Counted from the stretch's first letter, positions 1 to 8,644 are shown. The stretch is DNA of 20,631 nt from an uncultured Erysipelotrichaceae bacterium (GCA_902795975.1 CADBNE010000054.1:1-20631), one strand, 5' to 3'. Translations and numbers: made by a program. The notes: generated by a model not told the origin, from the letters alone.

Positions 1-1
1 A

Positions 2-403
2 AAGTATGCTTATAGAGATAGAAGACAAACTAAGAGAAATATGAGAAAGTTATGGATTACTCGTATTAATGCAGCTTGTCGTATGAATGAAATTAGTTAT
101 TCTAAATTCATCGATGGATTAAATAAAGCAGGAGTTACAATTAATAGAAAGATGTTAAGTGAAATAGCTATTAATGAACCAAATGCATTTGCTGAATTAG
201 TTAAAACAGCTAAAGAAGCTTTAAATGGTAAAGTAGCTAAAGCTGAAAAAGTTGAAGCTAAAAAAGAAACAAAAGCTAAAAAAGAAGAATCAACTGATAT
301 CACTAAATTAACTGTAGCTGAATTAAAAGAATTAGCTAAAGCTAAAGGTGTTGAAGGTTATACTTCAATGAAAAAAGCTGAATTAATTGACGCTTTAAAA
401 TAA
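2..403 (+). CDS. rplT: 50S ribosomal protein L20 (3' part) with C-terminal Rho-N-like extension
   Basis: The reading frame is open from the window edge and begins with [13 protein letters not shown], the conserved middle of L20, so about 43 residues are missing upstream; the first in-window ATG at 41 is internal. L20 binds 23S rRNA early in large-subunit assembly and normally ends about 118 residues in, just after the helix seen here as [13 protein letters not shown]. This protein continues for about 58 more residues: a Lys/Glu/Ala-rich linker (nt 230-290), then [14 protein letters not shown]...[10 protein letters not shown] (nt 310-400). That last part has the helix-extended loop-helix pattern of the Rho N-terminal/SAP-like fold (Rho_N, Pfam PF07498). 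L20 identity is certain; the extension's fold is recognised from its pattern and its role is unknown. In Firmicutes rplT usually closes the infC-rpmI-rplT operon, in agreement with the terminator directly downstream. Confidence 0.95.
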   Translation, partial: KYAYRDRRQTKRNMRKLWITRINAACRMNEISYSKFIDGLNKAGVTINRKMLSEIAINEPNAFAELVKTAKEALNGKVAKAEKVEAKKETKAKKEESTDITKLTVAELKELAKAKGVEGYTSMKKAELIDALK

Positions 404-426
404 GATAGTTAAACTATCTTTTTTTT
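402..426 (+). terminator. Intrinsic terminator of rplT
   Basis: AAGATAGTT and AACTATCTT are perfect inverted arms starting at the stop codon, and an eight-T run follows. A few central bases must form the loop, which leaves about 6-7 pairs. It ends the ribosomal protein operon before the promoter at 432. Confidence 0.85.
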
Positions 427-431
427 GAGTT

Positions 432-460
432 TTGACTTTTTTTAATACTTTGTTTATAAT
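432..460 (+). promoter_or_regulatory. SigA-type promoter of the 867-residue protein gene
   Basis: TTGACT (432-437) and TATAAT (455-460) are separated by exactly 17 bp. Transcription should start near 467, giving a leader of about 20 nt with the ribosome site GGGGG at 475-479 before the ATG at 487. Confidence 0.85.
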
Positions 461-486
461 ATGCACTAAATTATGGGGGTATATTT

Positions 487-3090
487 ATGGAGATAAATAA
501 GGAACTTGAAATATATAGTATTATATTAGGTTTACAATGTTTTATGGAAGATAATAAAACAGCTACAGAATTTATTAATAATCCAGAAGTAAAAAAATTA
601 ATGGCAGAATTACGTGAACATTTTACCAATAAAGAATATTATGTAAGATTTGTAAAATTATTAATAGATAACTATGTTAATAATCCTGGATTACAAAAAA
701 TATTACATAATGTATTAGAAAATTCTACAGAATTAAGAATATATAATTATAGACAATATTTAATATATAAAGGACATTGTGAATATGATTATAAACAAGA
801 AAAGAAAATACTAGAAGATAATAGTAATTTATCTGTTAATTTATTTGAAGATTTATTTCAAAATGGTATAGAATTTGTACAAAAAAAATATCCTAATACT
901 TTAAAAGGAATAGCAGATATTAATAAAATAGATATTAGAAGATTATTAGGTTTATTTGAAAATTTAATAATTGCTAAAGAAAAAGGATATAAGTTAGATT
1001 ATACTAATATAATTGTAACTATTAAAAGCTATATAAAGAAATATCATGCTAATGTAAAAGAAATATTTGCATCTAATTATTCTCAAACACGTATTGATGA
1101 AATAAGAAAATATTTTGTAAAAAAAGAAAGTAAAGAAATGGATGAAGAATTAAAAAAGAGTATTACAAAAGATTATGTAATGAGAAATGATAGTGAGTTA
1201 ACAAATATTATAGAAGCTAATTTTGGTAAATATATAGATGATGAATTATTATATATATTCGTAAATAATTTATGGAATAGAGAAAATTATTTACTTAATT
1301 ATGACTTGCTTGGTTTAGTTGAACCAATTGCTTTACAAGAAATTGAAGAGTATGATGAATATTTAAGATTAAAACAAAATTATAAAAAAATACTTAATGA
1401 GAAATTTAGTATTGACCAAATAGATTTAATTAAAAAATTTATAGATGGTGATAAAAAAGTAAATGAATTCTTAACAAAAGAACAAAGAATGTTCTTAAAT
1501 GATATGAAACCTTTAGTAACTAAATCTAAATCAGTTATATATATAGATGAAAATAATGAAATTTCATTTAAAACAAGTGTACAAGAACCTACAATATATG
1601 AAAGACATTTAGTTAGAGAATATTATATTAAACTAGATAAGTATGCTCATATTAATGCAAGTTTTCAAAAGTTTAAAAATAGTAAGACAGGATTATCTGC
1701 TAGTTCACAACGTATAACTAATTTATTTAATGACTCTAACTTTGAGGTAGATGAAAAGTATGAATATTTAAATATTGATTTTGTAGCACGTCTTATAGAT
1801 AAAATTAATAATAGTGAAATAATTACTTGTTGTACTAATAACTATAAAGATTTTTTAACAGAGATTATTCCTTGCTTATTTGTATCGGGTGATGATAAAG
1901 ATTTAGAATTTATTTCAAATTTCTTTAACTATATAACTCTTATTCCTAAAAATGTTGAATTTAAAATACATGAACTTTCAACAGCATATAAAATGATATC
2001 ATTATATAAATATGTAGATTCTGAAACATTAGATATATTAGGTGATGAAGTTTGTAGAAAGTTAGTATTTAATAATCAATTTATAGATTCTAAATATAAT
2101 GATGAAGATATTAAAAAGAGATTAGAAAAAGCTGTGTTTGCGATGAGTAAAGCACATGATATAACACATAGTAGTATTCCTTATTTTAAAGATATTAAGT
2201 ATAAGAATATTACTGTTAGAAGATATAATAATGTAGACCCTAGAGTACTTACATCAGGTATAGATACTAATACTTGTTTTAAATTAGATGGTAATGATAA
2301 TGACTTTATATTATATTCTATATTAAGTAATAATGGATTATTAATAGAGATATTAAATAATAATAATTTATGTGCTAGAATAACAGCATCTTTATACTAT
2401 AATGTATTAATATTTAATGGTATAAGAAATGTTAAAAATGAATATGTATCAGCTAGTTTAGAAGATAAAGAATTGAATAAAAATATAATAGAAGCAGTGG
2501 AGATATTAGCTCATAAATTAATTGATTTAACTAAAGATAGTGAGTGTCCAATTGATCATGTATGTAGTAATATGGCAGGTATATTAGAAAGTAATGAGTT
2601 TTGGCAAGATAAACCTATTATAGATATTATAAGTACACCTATAGATACTTTAAATGAAGATTATAAACATTTTAAAGATTTATTTAAGAATCATCCAGAT
2701 TATTTAACTCAAATAGATATAAATAGTACTTCTTCTAATTATTCAAGTTCTCCATTTACTACTGATTTTGGAAGCTATCCATTAGTTTTAATAGCATCAA
2801 GAGAGGGAAAAGAATTATATAGAAGATTTGATATAGCAATTAATCCACAAAAACCTATATATGAAAGACCATGTTTTGTAGAAATAAGTGGTACAGGATT
2901 CTTAAGTCCAGAAGAAGTAAGAATGTGTAGAAAAATATTAGCTTTAAATTTATATAAAACAAAACATTTAGATACAGATAATACAAAAATATATATTGAT
3001 ATATCTAAAAAATTTAAAAGCTATTATATTACAGATACAGCAGTAGCATTTGAAACTTATAATTCAAATCCAAAAGTATATCGTATATAA
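487..3090 (+). CDS. Uncharacterised 867-residue protein
   Basis: I do not recognise this gene as a named family. It has its own consensus promoter and a G-rich ribosome site 8 bases before the ATG. The product is hydrophilic, rich in Asn, Lys, Ile and Tyr, with no signal peptide and no membrane segment, so it is probably cytosolic. The first 500 or so residues look mainly helical. Near residues 589-655 there is a block with T589-S-G-I-D-T-N-T-C597-F, then L600-D-G, then NNGLLIEILN, and ARITASLYYNVLIFNGIRN. Its spacing resembles a motif I have seen in uncharacterised bacterial and phage proteins (GN-x-T-x-CC-x-x-x-GG ... GF-x-V ... VA-x-SWVW), but with one Cys instead of two; this is a weak inference. 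Several other Cys residues are scattered, including a CC pair near residue 445. The gene ends one base before the CIRCE of clpB with no terminator between, so read-through into clpB is possible. Confidence 0.85.
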   Translation: MEINKELEIYSIILGLQCFMEDNKTATEFINNPEVKKLMAELREHFTNKEYYVRFVKLLIDNYVNNPGLQKILHNVLENSTELRIYNYRQYLIYKGHCEYDYKQEKKILEDNSNLSVNLFEDLFQNGIEFVQKKYPNTLKGIADINKIDIRRLLGLFENLIIAKEKGYKLDYTNIIVTIKSYIKKYHANVKEIFASNYSQTRIDEIRKYFVKKESKEMDEELKKSITKDYVMRNDSELTNIIEANFGKYIDDELLYIFVNNLWNRENYLLNYDLLGLVEPIALQEIEEYDEYLRLKQNYKKILNEKFSIDQIDLIKKFIDGDKKVNEFLTKEQRMFLNDMKPLVTKSKSVIYIDENNEISFKTSVQEPTIYERHLVREYYIKLDKYAHINASFQKFKNSKTGLSASSQRITNLFNDSNFEVDEKYEYLNIDFVARLIDKINNSEIITCCTNNYKDFLTEIIPCLFVSGDDKDLEFISNFFNYITLIPKNVEFKIHELSTAYKMISLYKYVDSETLDILGDEVCRKLVFNNQFIDSKYNDEDIKKRLEKAVFAMSKAHDITHSSIPYFKDIKYKNITVRRYNNVDPRVLTSGIDTNTCFKLDGNDNDFILYSILSNNGLLIEILNNNNLCARITASLYYNVLIFNGIRNVKNEYVSASLEDKELNKNIIEAVEILAHKLIDLTKDSECPIDHVCSNMAGILESNEFWQDKPIIDIISTPIDTLNEDYKHFKDLFKNHPDYLTQIDINSTSSNYSSSPFTTDFGSYPLVLIASREGKELYRRFDIAINPQKPIYERPCFVEISGTGFLSPEEVRMCRKILALNLYKTKHLDTDNTKIYIDISKKFKSYYITDTAVAFETYNSNPKVYRI

Positions 3091-3091
3091 T

Positions 3092-3118
3092 TTAGCACTT
3101 ATACTTGACAAGTGCTAA
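3092..3118 (+). promoter_or_regulatory. CIRCE operator (HrcA binding site)
   Basis: TTAGCACTT, nine bases, then AAGTGCTAA form a perfect inverted repeat. The CIRCE consensus is TTAGCACTC-N9-GAGTGCTAA, so only the innermost base of each arm differs, and symmetrically. The right arm overlaps the -35 of the clpB promoter, which suits repression by HrcA that is relieved on heat shock. hrcA itself is not in the window. Confidence 0.93.
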
Positions 3119-3132
3119 AAAATGAGTATAAT
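3105..3132 (+). promoter_or_regulatory. clpB promoter inside CIRCE
   Basis: A perfect -35 TTGACA (3105-3110) lies in the CIRCE spacer and first base of the right arm; TATAAT (3127-3132) follows after 16 bp. The predicted start point is about 3139. Confidence 0.85.
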
Positions 3133-3135
3133 AAG

Positions 3136-3172
3136 AAATGAATGAGGAAAAATCATTCATTTTTTGAATGAT
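3136..3172 (+). promoter_or_regulatory. Structured clpB leader with two competing hairpins
   Basis: AATGAATGA (3137-3145) pairs perfectly with TCATTCATT (3153-3161) around a seven-base purine loop, and T residues run to 3165. The same centre segment ATCATTCA (3152-3159) is also perfectly complementary to TGAATGAT (3165-3172), so the two hairpins exclude each other. The left arm starts almost at the predicted mRNA 5' end. Possible roles are 5'-end stabilisation, attenuation or temperature sensing; none is proven. Confidence 0.55.
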
Positions 3173-3192
3173 ATAAAAAGGAGGGGAATAAT

Positions 3193-5301
3193 ATGAATAT
3201 GCAAAATCCTTATGAAGAAAGTTTAGAAAATGTATTAGAAAAGTATGGTAGAGATATTGTTCAGGCAGTTAAAGATGGAAAAACTGATCCTGTAATTGGT
3301 AGGGATGATGAAGTAAGAAATATTACTAGAATATTATCTCGTAAGAGTAAGAATAACCCTGTATTAATTGGTGAACCTGGAGTAGGTAAGACTGCTATAG
3401 TAGAAGGTTTAGCACAACGTATTGTTAAAGGAGATGTACCTGATAGTTTAAAAAATAAAACTATATGGGAATTAGATTTAGGTGCATTAATTGCGGGTGC
3501 TAAATATAGAGGAGAATTTGAAGATAGATTAAAAGCAGTACTTAAAGAAGTACAAAAATCAGATGGTGATATTATCATGTTTATTGATGAAATCCATATG
3601 ATAGTAGGTGCTGGAGCTGAAGGTGCTATGGATGCAGGTAATATGTTAAAGCCTATGTTAGCACGTGGTGAAATACATGTTATAGGTGCTACTACATTAA
3701 ATGAATATAGAAAATATATTGAAAAAGATGGAGCACTAGAACGTAGATTTCAAAAGGTAAAAGTATCTGAACCTAATGTAGAAGATACTATTACAATACT
3801 AAGAGGATTAAAAAATAGATTTGAAGTATTTCATAAAGTTAATATAAAAGATAATGCTTTAGTAGCAGCTGCTACACTATCTGATAGATATATTACAGAT
3901 AGATTTTTACCTGATAAAGCTATTGATTTAGTTGATGAAGCATGTGCTACTATAAAGGTACAAATGGATTCAGTTCCAACTAATATAGATAGTTTAACTA
4001 GACAAATAATGAGATTAGAAATAGAACTTCAAGCATTAAAGAAAGAAAAGGATGATATATCTAAAAAGAGAGTAGAAGAGATTAAAGAAAGTTTAATACT
4101 ACTTAAGAAAGAAGAAAAAGAATTAAGAGATAAATGGAATGAAGAGAAGGATATATTATCTAAAATAAATAGTAAGAAGGAAGAAATAGAAAAGAAAACT
4201 TTTGAATTAGAGACTGCTGAAAATAATTATGATTTAGAAAAAGCAGCTAGATTAAGACATGGTGTTATACCTACATTACAAAAAGAGTTACAAGATTTAC
4301 AACAATTAGATAAGAATAAAATATTATCAGATGAAGTTAGTGAAGATGATATTGCTGCTATTATATCTAAATGGACTAATATTCCTATTACTAAATTAGT
4401 TAGTGGTGAAAAAGAGAAATTACTTAATTTAGAGGAAAATTTAGGTAAGAGGGTAAAGGGTCAAAGTGAAGCTTTAAAACTTGTTAGTGAGGCTATAATT
4501 AGGGCTAGAGCAGGTATTAAGAATCCTAATAGACCAATTGGTTCATTTATATTTTTAGGTCCTACAGGAGTAGGTAAAACTGAAGTAGCACGTACTTTAG
4601 CTTATGAATTATTTGATGATGAAAGACATATGGTACGTATAGATATGAGTGAATATATGGAATCTCATAGTGTATCAAGATTAGTTGGTGCTCCTCCAGG
4701 ATATGTAGGATATGATGAAGGTGGACAATTAACTGAAGCAGTAAGAAGAAATCCATATAGTATAGTATTATTTGATGAAATAGAGAAAGCTCATAAAGAT
4801 GTATTTAATATATTACTTCAAATATTAGATGATGGACGTATTACTGATTCACAAGGTAGAACAGTTGATTTTAAAAATACTATTATAATTATGACATCTA
4901 ATTTAGGTAGTGAATACATATTAGAGGGTTATGAAGATGCAGAAGATAAAGTAATGAGAGAATTAAAAACTTCATTTAGACCAGAATTTATAAATCGTAT
5001 AGATGAAATAATTATATTTAAATCATTAACTAAAGATGTTGTATATAAAATACTTGGTAATATTATTAAAGAAATAGAACATAGATTAGATGATAAAAAA
5101 ATTACATTAACTGTTACTGATAAAGCTAAAGATTATATAATTAATGAATCATATGATAAAGACTTTGGTGCTAGACCAATTAAAAGATTTGTATCTCGTA
5201 ATTTAGAGACATTACTTGCTAAAGCAATAATAAATGATGAAATAAAATTTAATAGTGAAGTAATAATAGATTATGATGATAATAAATTATATATAAAATA
5301 A
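3193..5301 (+). CDS. clpB: ClpB-type disaggregase lacking the N domain
   Basis: ClpB is a hexameric AAA+ ATPase that threads aggregated proteins through its pore together with DnaK. Visible parts are the first AAA+ module (Walker A G60-T67, pore-loop KYRG at 104-107, Walker B with D132-E133), a coiled-coil middle domain of about 125 residues (about 270-395, rich in Lys/Glu/Leu), and the second module (Walker A G456-T463, Walker B D528-E529, then [11 protein letters not shown]). The long middle domain separates it from ClpC and ClpE. Full-length ClpB has about 860 residues; here 702 remain because the protein starts at the linker [15 protein letters not shown] that normally follows the substrate-binding N domain. 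No remnant of that domain lies upstream, since the 102 bp before the ATG hold CIRCE, promoter and leader. Mollicutes ClpB is shortened in a similar way and is also under CIRCE. The ribosome site AAGGAGGGG (3178-3186) fixes the ATG at 3193. Confidence 0.95.
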   Translation: MNMQNPYEESLENVLEKYGRDIVQAVKDGKTDPVIGRDDEVRNITRILSRKSKNNPVLIGEPGVGKTAIVEGLAQRIVKGDVPDSLKNKTIWELDLGALIAGAKYRGEFEDRLKAVLKEVQKSDGDIIMFIDEIHMIVGAGAEGAMDAGNMLKPMLARGEIHVIGATTLNEYRKYIEKDGALERRFQKVKVSEPNVEDTITILRGLKNRFEVFHKVNIKDNALVAAATLSDRYITDRFLPDKAIDLVDEACATIKVQMDSVPTNIDSLTRQIMRLEIELQALKKEKDDISKKRVEEIKESLILLKKEEKELRDKWNEEKDILSKINSKKEEIEKKTFELETAENNYDLEKAARLRHGVIPTLQKELQDLQQLDKNKILSDEVSEDDIAAIISKWTNIPITKLVSGEKEKLLNLEENLGKRVKGQSEALKLVSEAIIRARAGIKNPNRPIGSFIFLGPTGVGKTEVARTLAYELFDDERHMVRIDMSEYMESHSVSRLVGAPPGYVGYDEGGQLTEAVRRNPYSIVLFDEIEKAHKDVFNILLQILDDGRITDSQGRTVDFKNTIIIMTSNLGSEYILEGYEDAEDKVMRELKTSFRPEFINRIDEIIIFKSLTKDVVYKILGNIIKEIEHRLDDKKITLTVTDKAKDYIINESYDKDFGARPIKRFVSRNLETLLAKAIINDEIKFNSEVIIDYDDNKLYIK

Positions 5302-5302
5302 A

Positions 5303-5336
5303 AAGTAGATAGTTTAACTATCTACTTATTTTTTTA
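5303..5336. terminator. Bidirectional terminator between clpB and the ABC ATPase gene
   Basis: AAGTAGATAGTT (5303-5314) and AACTATCTACTT (5316-5327) are perfect inverted arms; the central bases form the loop. A T-rich tract follows on the plus strand (5329-5335) and a run of A residues precedes the stem, so it can stop transcripts from both convergent genes. The TAA stop of the minus-strand gene lies in the plus-strand T tract. Confidence 0.85.
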
Positions 5337-6002
5337 TATAATTTTACCATCTTTTAAATGTATTAATCTATTACCATATTCTGCAGCTTCTTCTGAGTGA
5401 GTTACTTGTAATATAGTTATTTTTTCTTCTTCATTTATTTTCTTAAATAAATCCATTACTTCTTTACCAGATTTACTATCTAGATTACCTATAGGTTCAT
5501 CAGCTAATATTATTTTTGGACTCAATATAATAGCACGTGCAATACTAACTCTTTGTTGTTGTCCACCTGATAATTCATTTGGTAAATTTTTTCTTCTATC
5601 TTCAAGACCTACTATTTTTAATATTTTATCTAATCTTTTTTTATAGTCTTTTTCTTTTCTTCCATCCATAACTACTGGTAACATTATATTTTCTTCTACT
5701 GTTAAGTTTTGTACTAAGTTATAGAATTGAAATACAAAACCTATATCTTTTCTTCTTAATTTAGCCATTTGTTTTTCTTTTAATTTATTAATATCTTTTT
5801 CTTCTATATATATATTTCCTTCAGTAGGTTTATCTAATCCACCAATTAAATATAGTAGGGTAGATTTACCAGATCCTGAAGCACCCATTAAAGATACAAA
5901 TTCACCACTATTTATTTCAAATGATAAATTATCTAATACTGTTACTTGATTTCCATTATGGCCAAATACTTTACTTACATTTTCTACTTTTATTATACTC
6001 AT
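5334..6002 (-). CDS. ABC transporter ATPase, LolD/MacB/SalX-like
   Basis: This is the ATP-hydrolysing subunit for the FtsX-type permease encoded just upstream. The 222 residues show Walker A GASGSGKST (40-48), Q-loop Q92, signature LSGGQQQR (144-151), Walker B IILADEP with D168 and E169, and the switch His H202 in VTHSEE. Sequence and partner place it in the COG1136 group, which drives mechanotransmission exporters for antimicrobial peptides, lipids or lipoproteins rather than classical importers. AGGAGG on the minus strand (6012-6007) sits 4 bases before the ATG and overlaps the permease stop, so the two genes are co-translated from one mRNA with 8 bases between them. The substrate cannot be read from the sequence. 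Confidence 0.93.
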   Translation of the reverse strand: MSIIKVENVSKVFGHNGNQVTVLDNLSFEINSGEFVSLMGASGSGKSTLLYLIGGLDKPTEGNIYIEEKDINKLKEKQMAKLRRKDIGFVFQFYNLVQNLTVEENIMLPVVMDGRKEKDYKKRLDKILKIVGLEDRRKNLPNELSGGQQQRVSIARAIILSPKIILADEPIGNLDSKSGKEVMDLFKKINEEEKITILQVTHSEEAAEYGNRLIHLKDGKII

Positions 6003-6010
6003 AAATCCTC

Positions 6011-8470
6011 CTATTCATATTTAATTTCATTTACTATATTCATTTTTCTTAATTTATTTATTGGAATAATTAATGTAAATAATAATACTATATATATTAT
6101 TCCTACAAATTTTAATACTGTTATTAAGTCATAATATATAGTTATATACATATCAATACCTTGCATAAAATAATTTATGAATCCTGTAGCAGCATATGAT
6201 GTAATAAGTACAAAGATACTTGCTACAAAATTAGCAATTATTGTTTCTGTAAATAACATTTTTCTTAATTGTGCTTTACTCATGCATGTAGAATTTAATA
6301 CTGCTAATTCTCTTCTTCTTTGTATAAAACTAATTATTTGATTATTAACAATACCTATAAATGATAAGAATACTGATAATCCTAATATTACATAGAATAT
6401 ACTCATTATTGAATCAGTTTGAGATTCTTGTTCTTGTATATATTCTTCTGTAGTTTGTATTCTAATTGAGACTTCTTTTATTTCTTTCTTTAATGTCTCT
6501 TTCATTTTTTCTAAATCAGTACCTTCATCTGTTACTAATAATACTTGTGCTGGTACATCTGTTATATCTTTAATAAAGTGTTCATAACTTATTATCATTA
6601 AATTTCTACTTGTTGTAAATTTAGAAGCATCACATAATCCTACAATTTTATATTCAAAAGTTTTATTTAAATTACCATATTTAATTTTTAATTTTTCTCC
6701 AACTTTAAAGTTGTTTTTAAATGCTATTTTTTCATCTATAATTATTTCATCATTTTTTAATTCAGATATTTTTTTATCTTTAGTATCTATTAAATCAGTA
6801 TCTTTATTATTAGTATATAAAAATGGCATAGTTGCAAATTTTTTACCATTATTATATGTCGTATCTTCATCCATATAATAATAGAAATATTTAACTTCAT
6901 TTATTCCATCTAATTCAACTAATTTATCATATTTAGTAGCATTTTCTCTTACATTCATAATAGTCATATCATAGTCCTTAGTTGTTTCTCTAAATACTGT
7001 AAATAATTTAGTAAATGATGTTGATACTAATACAATTGTTGATAATAATGATAATGATACTACTATTAATCTAGAAGATGATATTATCATTTTATTATAT
7101 CCAATATTTTTACTTGCTACTATACCTGTTGACCATCCTATTTTTTTAAATAGGGTAGCTAATATTTTTGATACTTTTTGCATTAAGAATGGTACTATGT
7201 TAGCAACACCTACAGTAAGTGTTACAAGTGATGTCATAGTAAATAATATATTTACTTTAGTATTTAAAGCATGTACTATGAATGCTAATACAATAAGAAT
7301 AAATCCTATTATAGTTCTCATTTTTCTTATTTTATATCTACTATTTTGTGTATTAAATATTAATGTTTTAATTGGCTTTTTATTTGTTCTAATAATTTCT
7401 TTTGCTGTAATAAATATTTGTAATAATGTTGCAAATAATATACCTATAATTATAAGGCTAGGAGATAGTTTAACTGATTTACTTGATAGTTCAACTCCAT
7501 TTGTTACTACAAATGCAGTAGATACTAATTTATCTAGATATATACCTGCAATACTTCCTATAAACCCCGCGAATAATCCATATAATGCATTTTCTATAAT
7601 TAATATAGAATTCATTTTACTTCTGTTAGCACCTATACTTCTGAATGTACCAATTACTGGTATTCTTTCAGCTAACATTATTTTATTTAATGAACCTATA
7701 ACAAAGAATATCATTACTGTTGACATAAAGAATATTAATGTCATTAAATATCTAACAAATGATACTTCACTTTTTAATCCTTCCATATCAATTGTTCTAC
7801 TTATATTATAATTTTCATTATTATCTTTTAGATAATCTACTAAGTTATCTATTTCATCATCATTTTCTACATTTAAATATATAGAACTGTATTTTTTTAC
7901 TTTTTCATTTTTTATTGTTTCTATATTATCTAAGCTAGTAATAAATATATCATTTTCATTTTCTATAGCTGCTAAACCTTTTTTCTTAACTATGTCTTTA
8001 ATAATAAATTCATATTCAATATCATTATATTTTAATTTAATGATATCACCTTTTTTATATCCTTTTTCTTTAGCACTATAATCATTTATTACTACTTCAT
8101 TTTGATTTAGTTCTGGAACATCTTCACCTAATAATTTAAAATCTTTAGCTTTACTAATATTAATTCCCATAACTACTGTTGGTTTATCTTCTTTATTAGT
8201 TGCATACATATTATTAGTAGCTACGTAATCATATTTAACACCGTTAAATTTTAATTTATCATATTCAAAATTTTCAACAGAACTAATAGATATATCAGCA
8301 TCACCATATATAGTTTTAAATGTGTCTTCAATCTTAATTAATAACTCATTTGGTAATACAATATCTATGATAAGAACGCATGTTGAAATCATTAGCGCAA
8401 TAAAAATAAGTATACTCCTCATTTTATGCTCTTTAATGTTTCTAAAAATATGTTTTAATATTATACTCAT
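6011..8470 (-). CDS. ABC transporter permease with two FtsX domains
   Basis: The 819-residue membrane protein has one N-terminal membrane segment (about 19-38), an extracytoplasmic domain of about 200 residues with the MacB-like folded-loop pattern, an FtsX block of three segments (starting near SFVRYLMTLIFFMS), further central segments, a second extracytoplasmic domain, and a second FtsX block at the C-terminus (from IMSIFYVILGLSVFL). This duplicated layout is typical of large Gram-positive exporters or resistance modules that work with a LolD-type ATPase. The frame is open upstream to 8527, but I choose the ATG at 8470: it is preceded by AAAGGAG at optimal distance, it begins MSIILKHIFRNIKEHK as relatives do, and the longer start would lie upstream of the predicted transcript start. 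It is the first gene of a two-gene unit whose promoter carries a palindromic operator. Confidence 0.92.
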   Translation of the reverse strand: MSIILKHIFRNIKEHKMRSILIFIALMISTCVLIIDIVLPNELLIKIEDTFKTIYGDADISISSVENFEYDKLKFNGVKYDYVATNNMYATNKEDKPTVVMGINISKAKDFKLLGEDVPELNQNEVVINDYSAKEKGYKKGDIIKLKYNDIEYEFIIKDIVKKKGLAAIENENDIFITSLDNIETIKNEKVKKYSSIYLNVENDDEIDNLVDYLKDNNENYNISRTIDMEGLKSEVSFVRYLMTLIFFMSTVMIFFVIGSLNKIMLAERIPVIGTFRSIGANRSKMNSILIIENALYGLFAGFIGSIAGIYLDKLVSTAFVVTNGVELSSKSVKLSPSLIIIGILFATLLQIFITAKEIIRTNKKPIKTLIFNTQNSRYKIRKMRTIIGFILIVLAFIVHALNTKVNILFTMTSLVTLTVGVANIVPFLMQKVSKILATLFKKIGWSTGIVASKNIGYNKMIISSSRLIVVSLSLLSTIVLVSTSFTKLFTVFRETTKDYDMTIMNVRENATKYDKLVELDGINEVKYFYYYMDEDTTYNNGKKFATMPFLYTNNKDTDLIDTKDKKISELKNDEIIIDEKIAFKNNFKVGEKLKIKYGNLNKTFEYKIVGLCDASKFTTSRNLMIISYEHFIKDITDVPAQVLLVTDEGTDLEKMKETLKKEIKEVSIRIQTTEEYIQEQESQTDSIMSIFYVILGLSVFLSFIGIVNNQIISFIQRRRELAVLNSTCMSKAQLRKMLFTETIIANFVASIFVLITSYAATGFINYFMQGIDMYITIYYDLITVLKFVGIIYIVLLFTLIIPINKLRKMNIVNEIKYE

Positions 8471-8498
8471 AATTTCTCCTTTCAAATGACACAATCCC

Positions 8499-8527
8499 AT
8501 TTTAACAAAATAGTCGGTTGCGGACAA
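8499..8527 (-). promoter_or_regulatory. Promoter of the ABC exporter operon
   Basis: On the minus strand TTGTCC (8527-8522) and TAAAAT (8504-8499) are 17 bp apart. The expected start is near 8492, leaving a 21-nt leader with the ribosome site before the ATG at 8470. The -35 match is moderate, as often seen in regulated promoters. Confidence 0.55.
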
Positions 8528-8535
8528 CCAACTAT
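8510..8535. promoter_or_regulatory. 26-bp near-perfect palindrome, probable repressor operator
   Basis: Arms ATAGTCGGTTG (8510-8520) and CAACCAACTAT (8525-8535) match as reverse complements at 10 of 11 positions around CGGA. It covers the -35 and much of the spacer of the exporter promoter. Size and symmetry resemble TetR-family operators. A related half-site CAACCACT lies at 8550-8557, paired loosely with AGTGG at 8537-8541, and may be a second weaker site. No regulator gene is next to it. Confidence 0.6.
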
Positions 8536-8561
8536 AAGTGGAGATTTGTCAACCACTCTTA

Positions 8562-8589
8562 ACATTTTTATAATTTTATATAAAAATGT
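8562..8589. repeat. AT-rich perfect inverted repeat
   Basis: ACATTTTTATA (8562-8572) and TATAAAAATGT (8579-8589) are perfect 11-base inverted arms with a six-base centre. It lies between the divergent transcription units, just upstream of and touching the -35 zone of the plus-strand promoter. It may be a second operator or just AT-rich symmetry. Confidence 0.45.
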
Positions 8590-8607
8590 GTTAATATTTT
8601 TATGATA

Positions 8608-8616
8608 TGATATAAT
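8608..8616 (+). promoter_or_regulatory. Extended -10 promoter of the membrane protein operon
   Basis: TGATATAAT is a full extended -10 element (TG, one base, TATAAT). The -35 zone is poor (TGTTAA near 8589), typical of extended -10 promoters. Transcription should start near 8623, with AAAGGAG at 8629-8635 as ribosome site for the ATG at 8645. Confidence 0.75.
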
Positions 8617-8644
8617 TATATTAATAATAAAGGAGTGTTAGTTT

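Noticed and set aside
3986..5314. Repeated string AGATAGTTTAACT at about 3986, 5307 and 7463 (with a similar match near 11226)
   Set aside because: Two copies lie in coding sequence and arise from frequent GAT-AGT-TTA codons or their complement; no spacing or flanking conservation suggests a repeat family.
7197..7811. A 204-codon open frame on the plus strand inside the permease gene
   Set aside because: It is antisense to FtsX-domain sequence, has no ribosome site, and its hydrophobic product merely mirrors the codon pattern of the membrane protein.
8471..8527. Longer permease start giving 19 extra residues
   Set aside because: The extra codons lie upstream of the predicted transcription start and under the operator, while the ATG at 8470 has a strong ribosome site.
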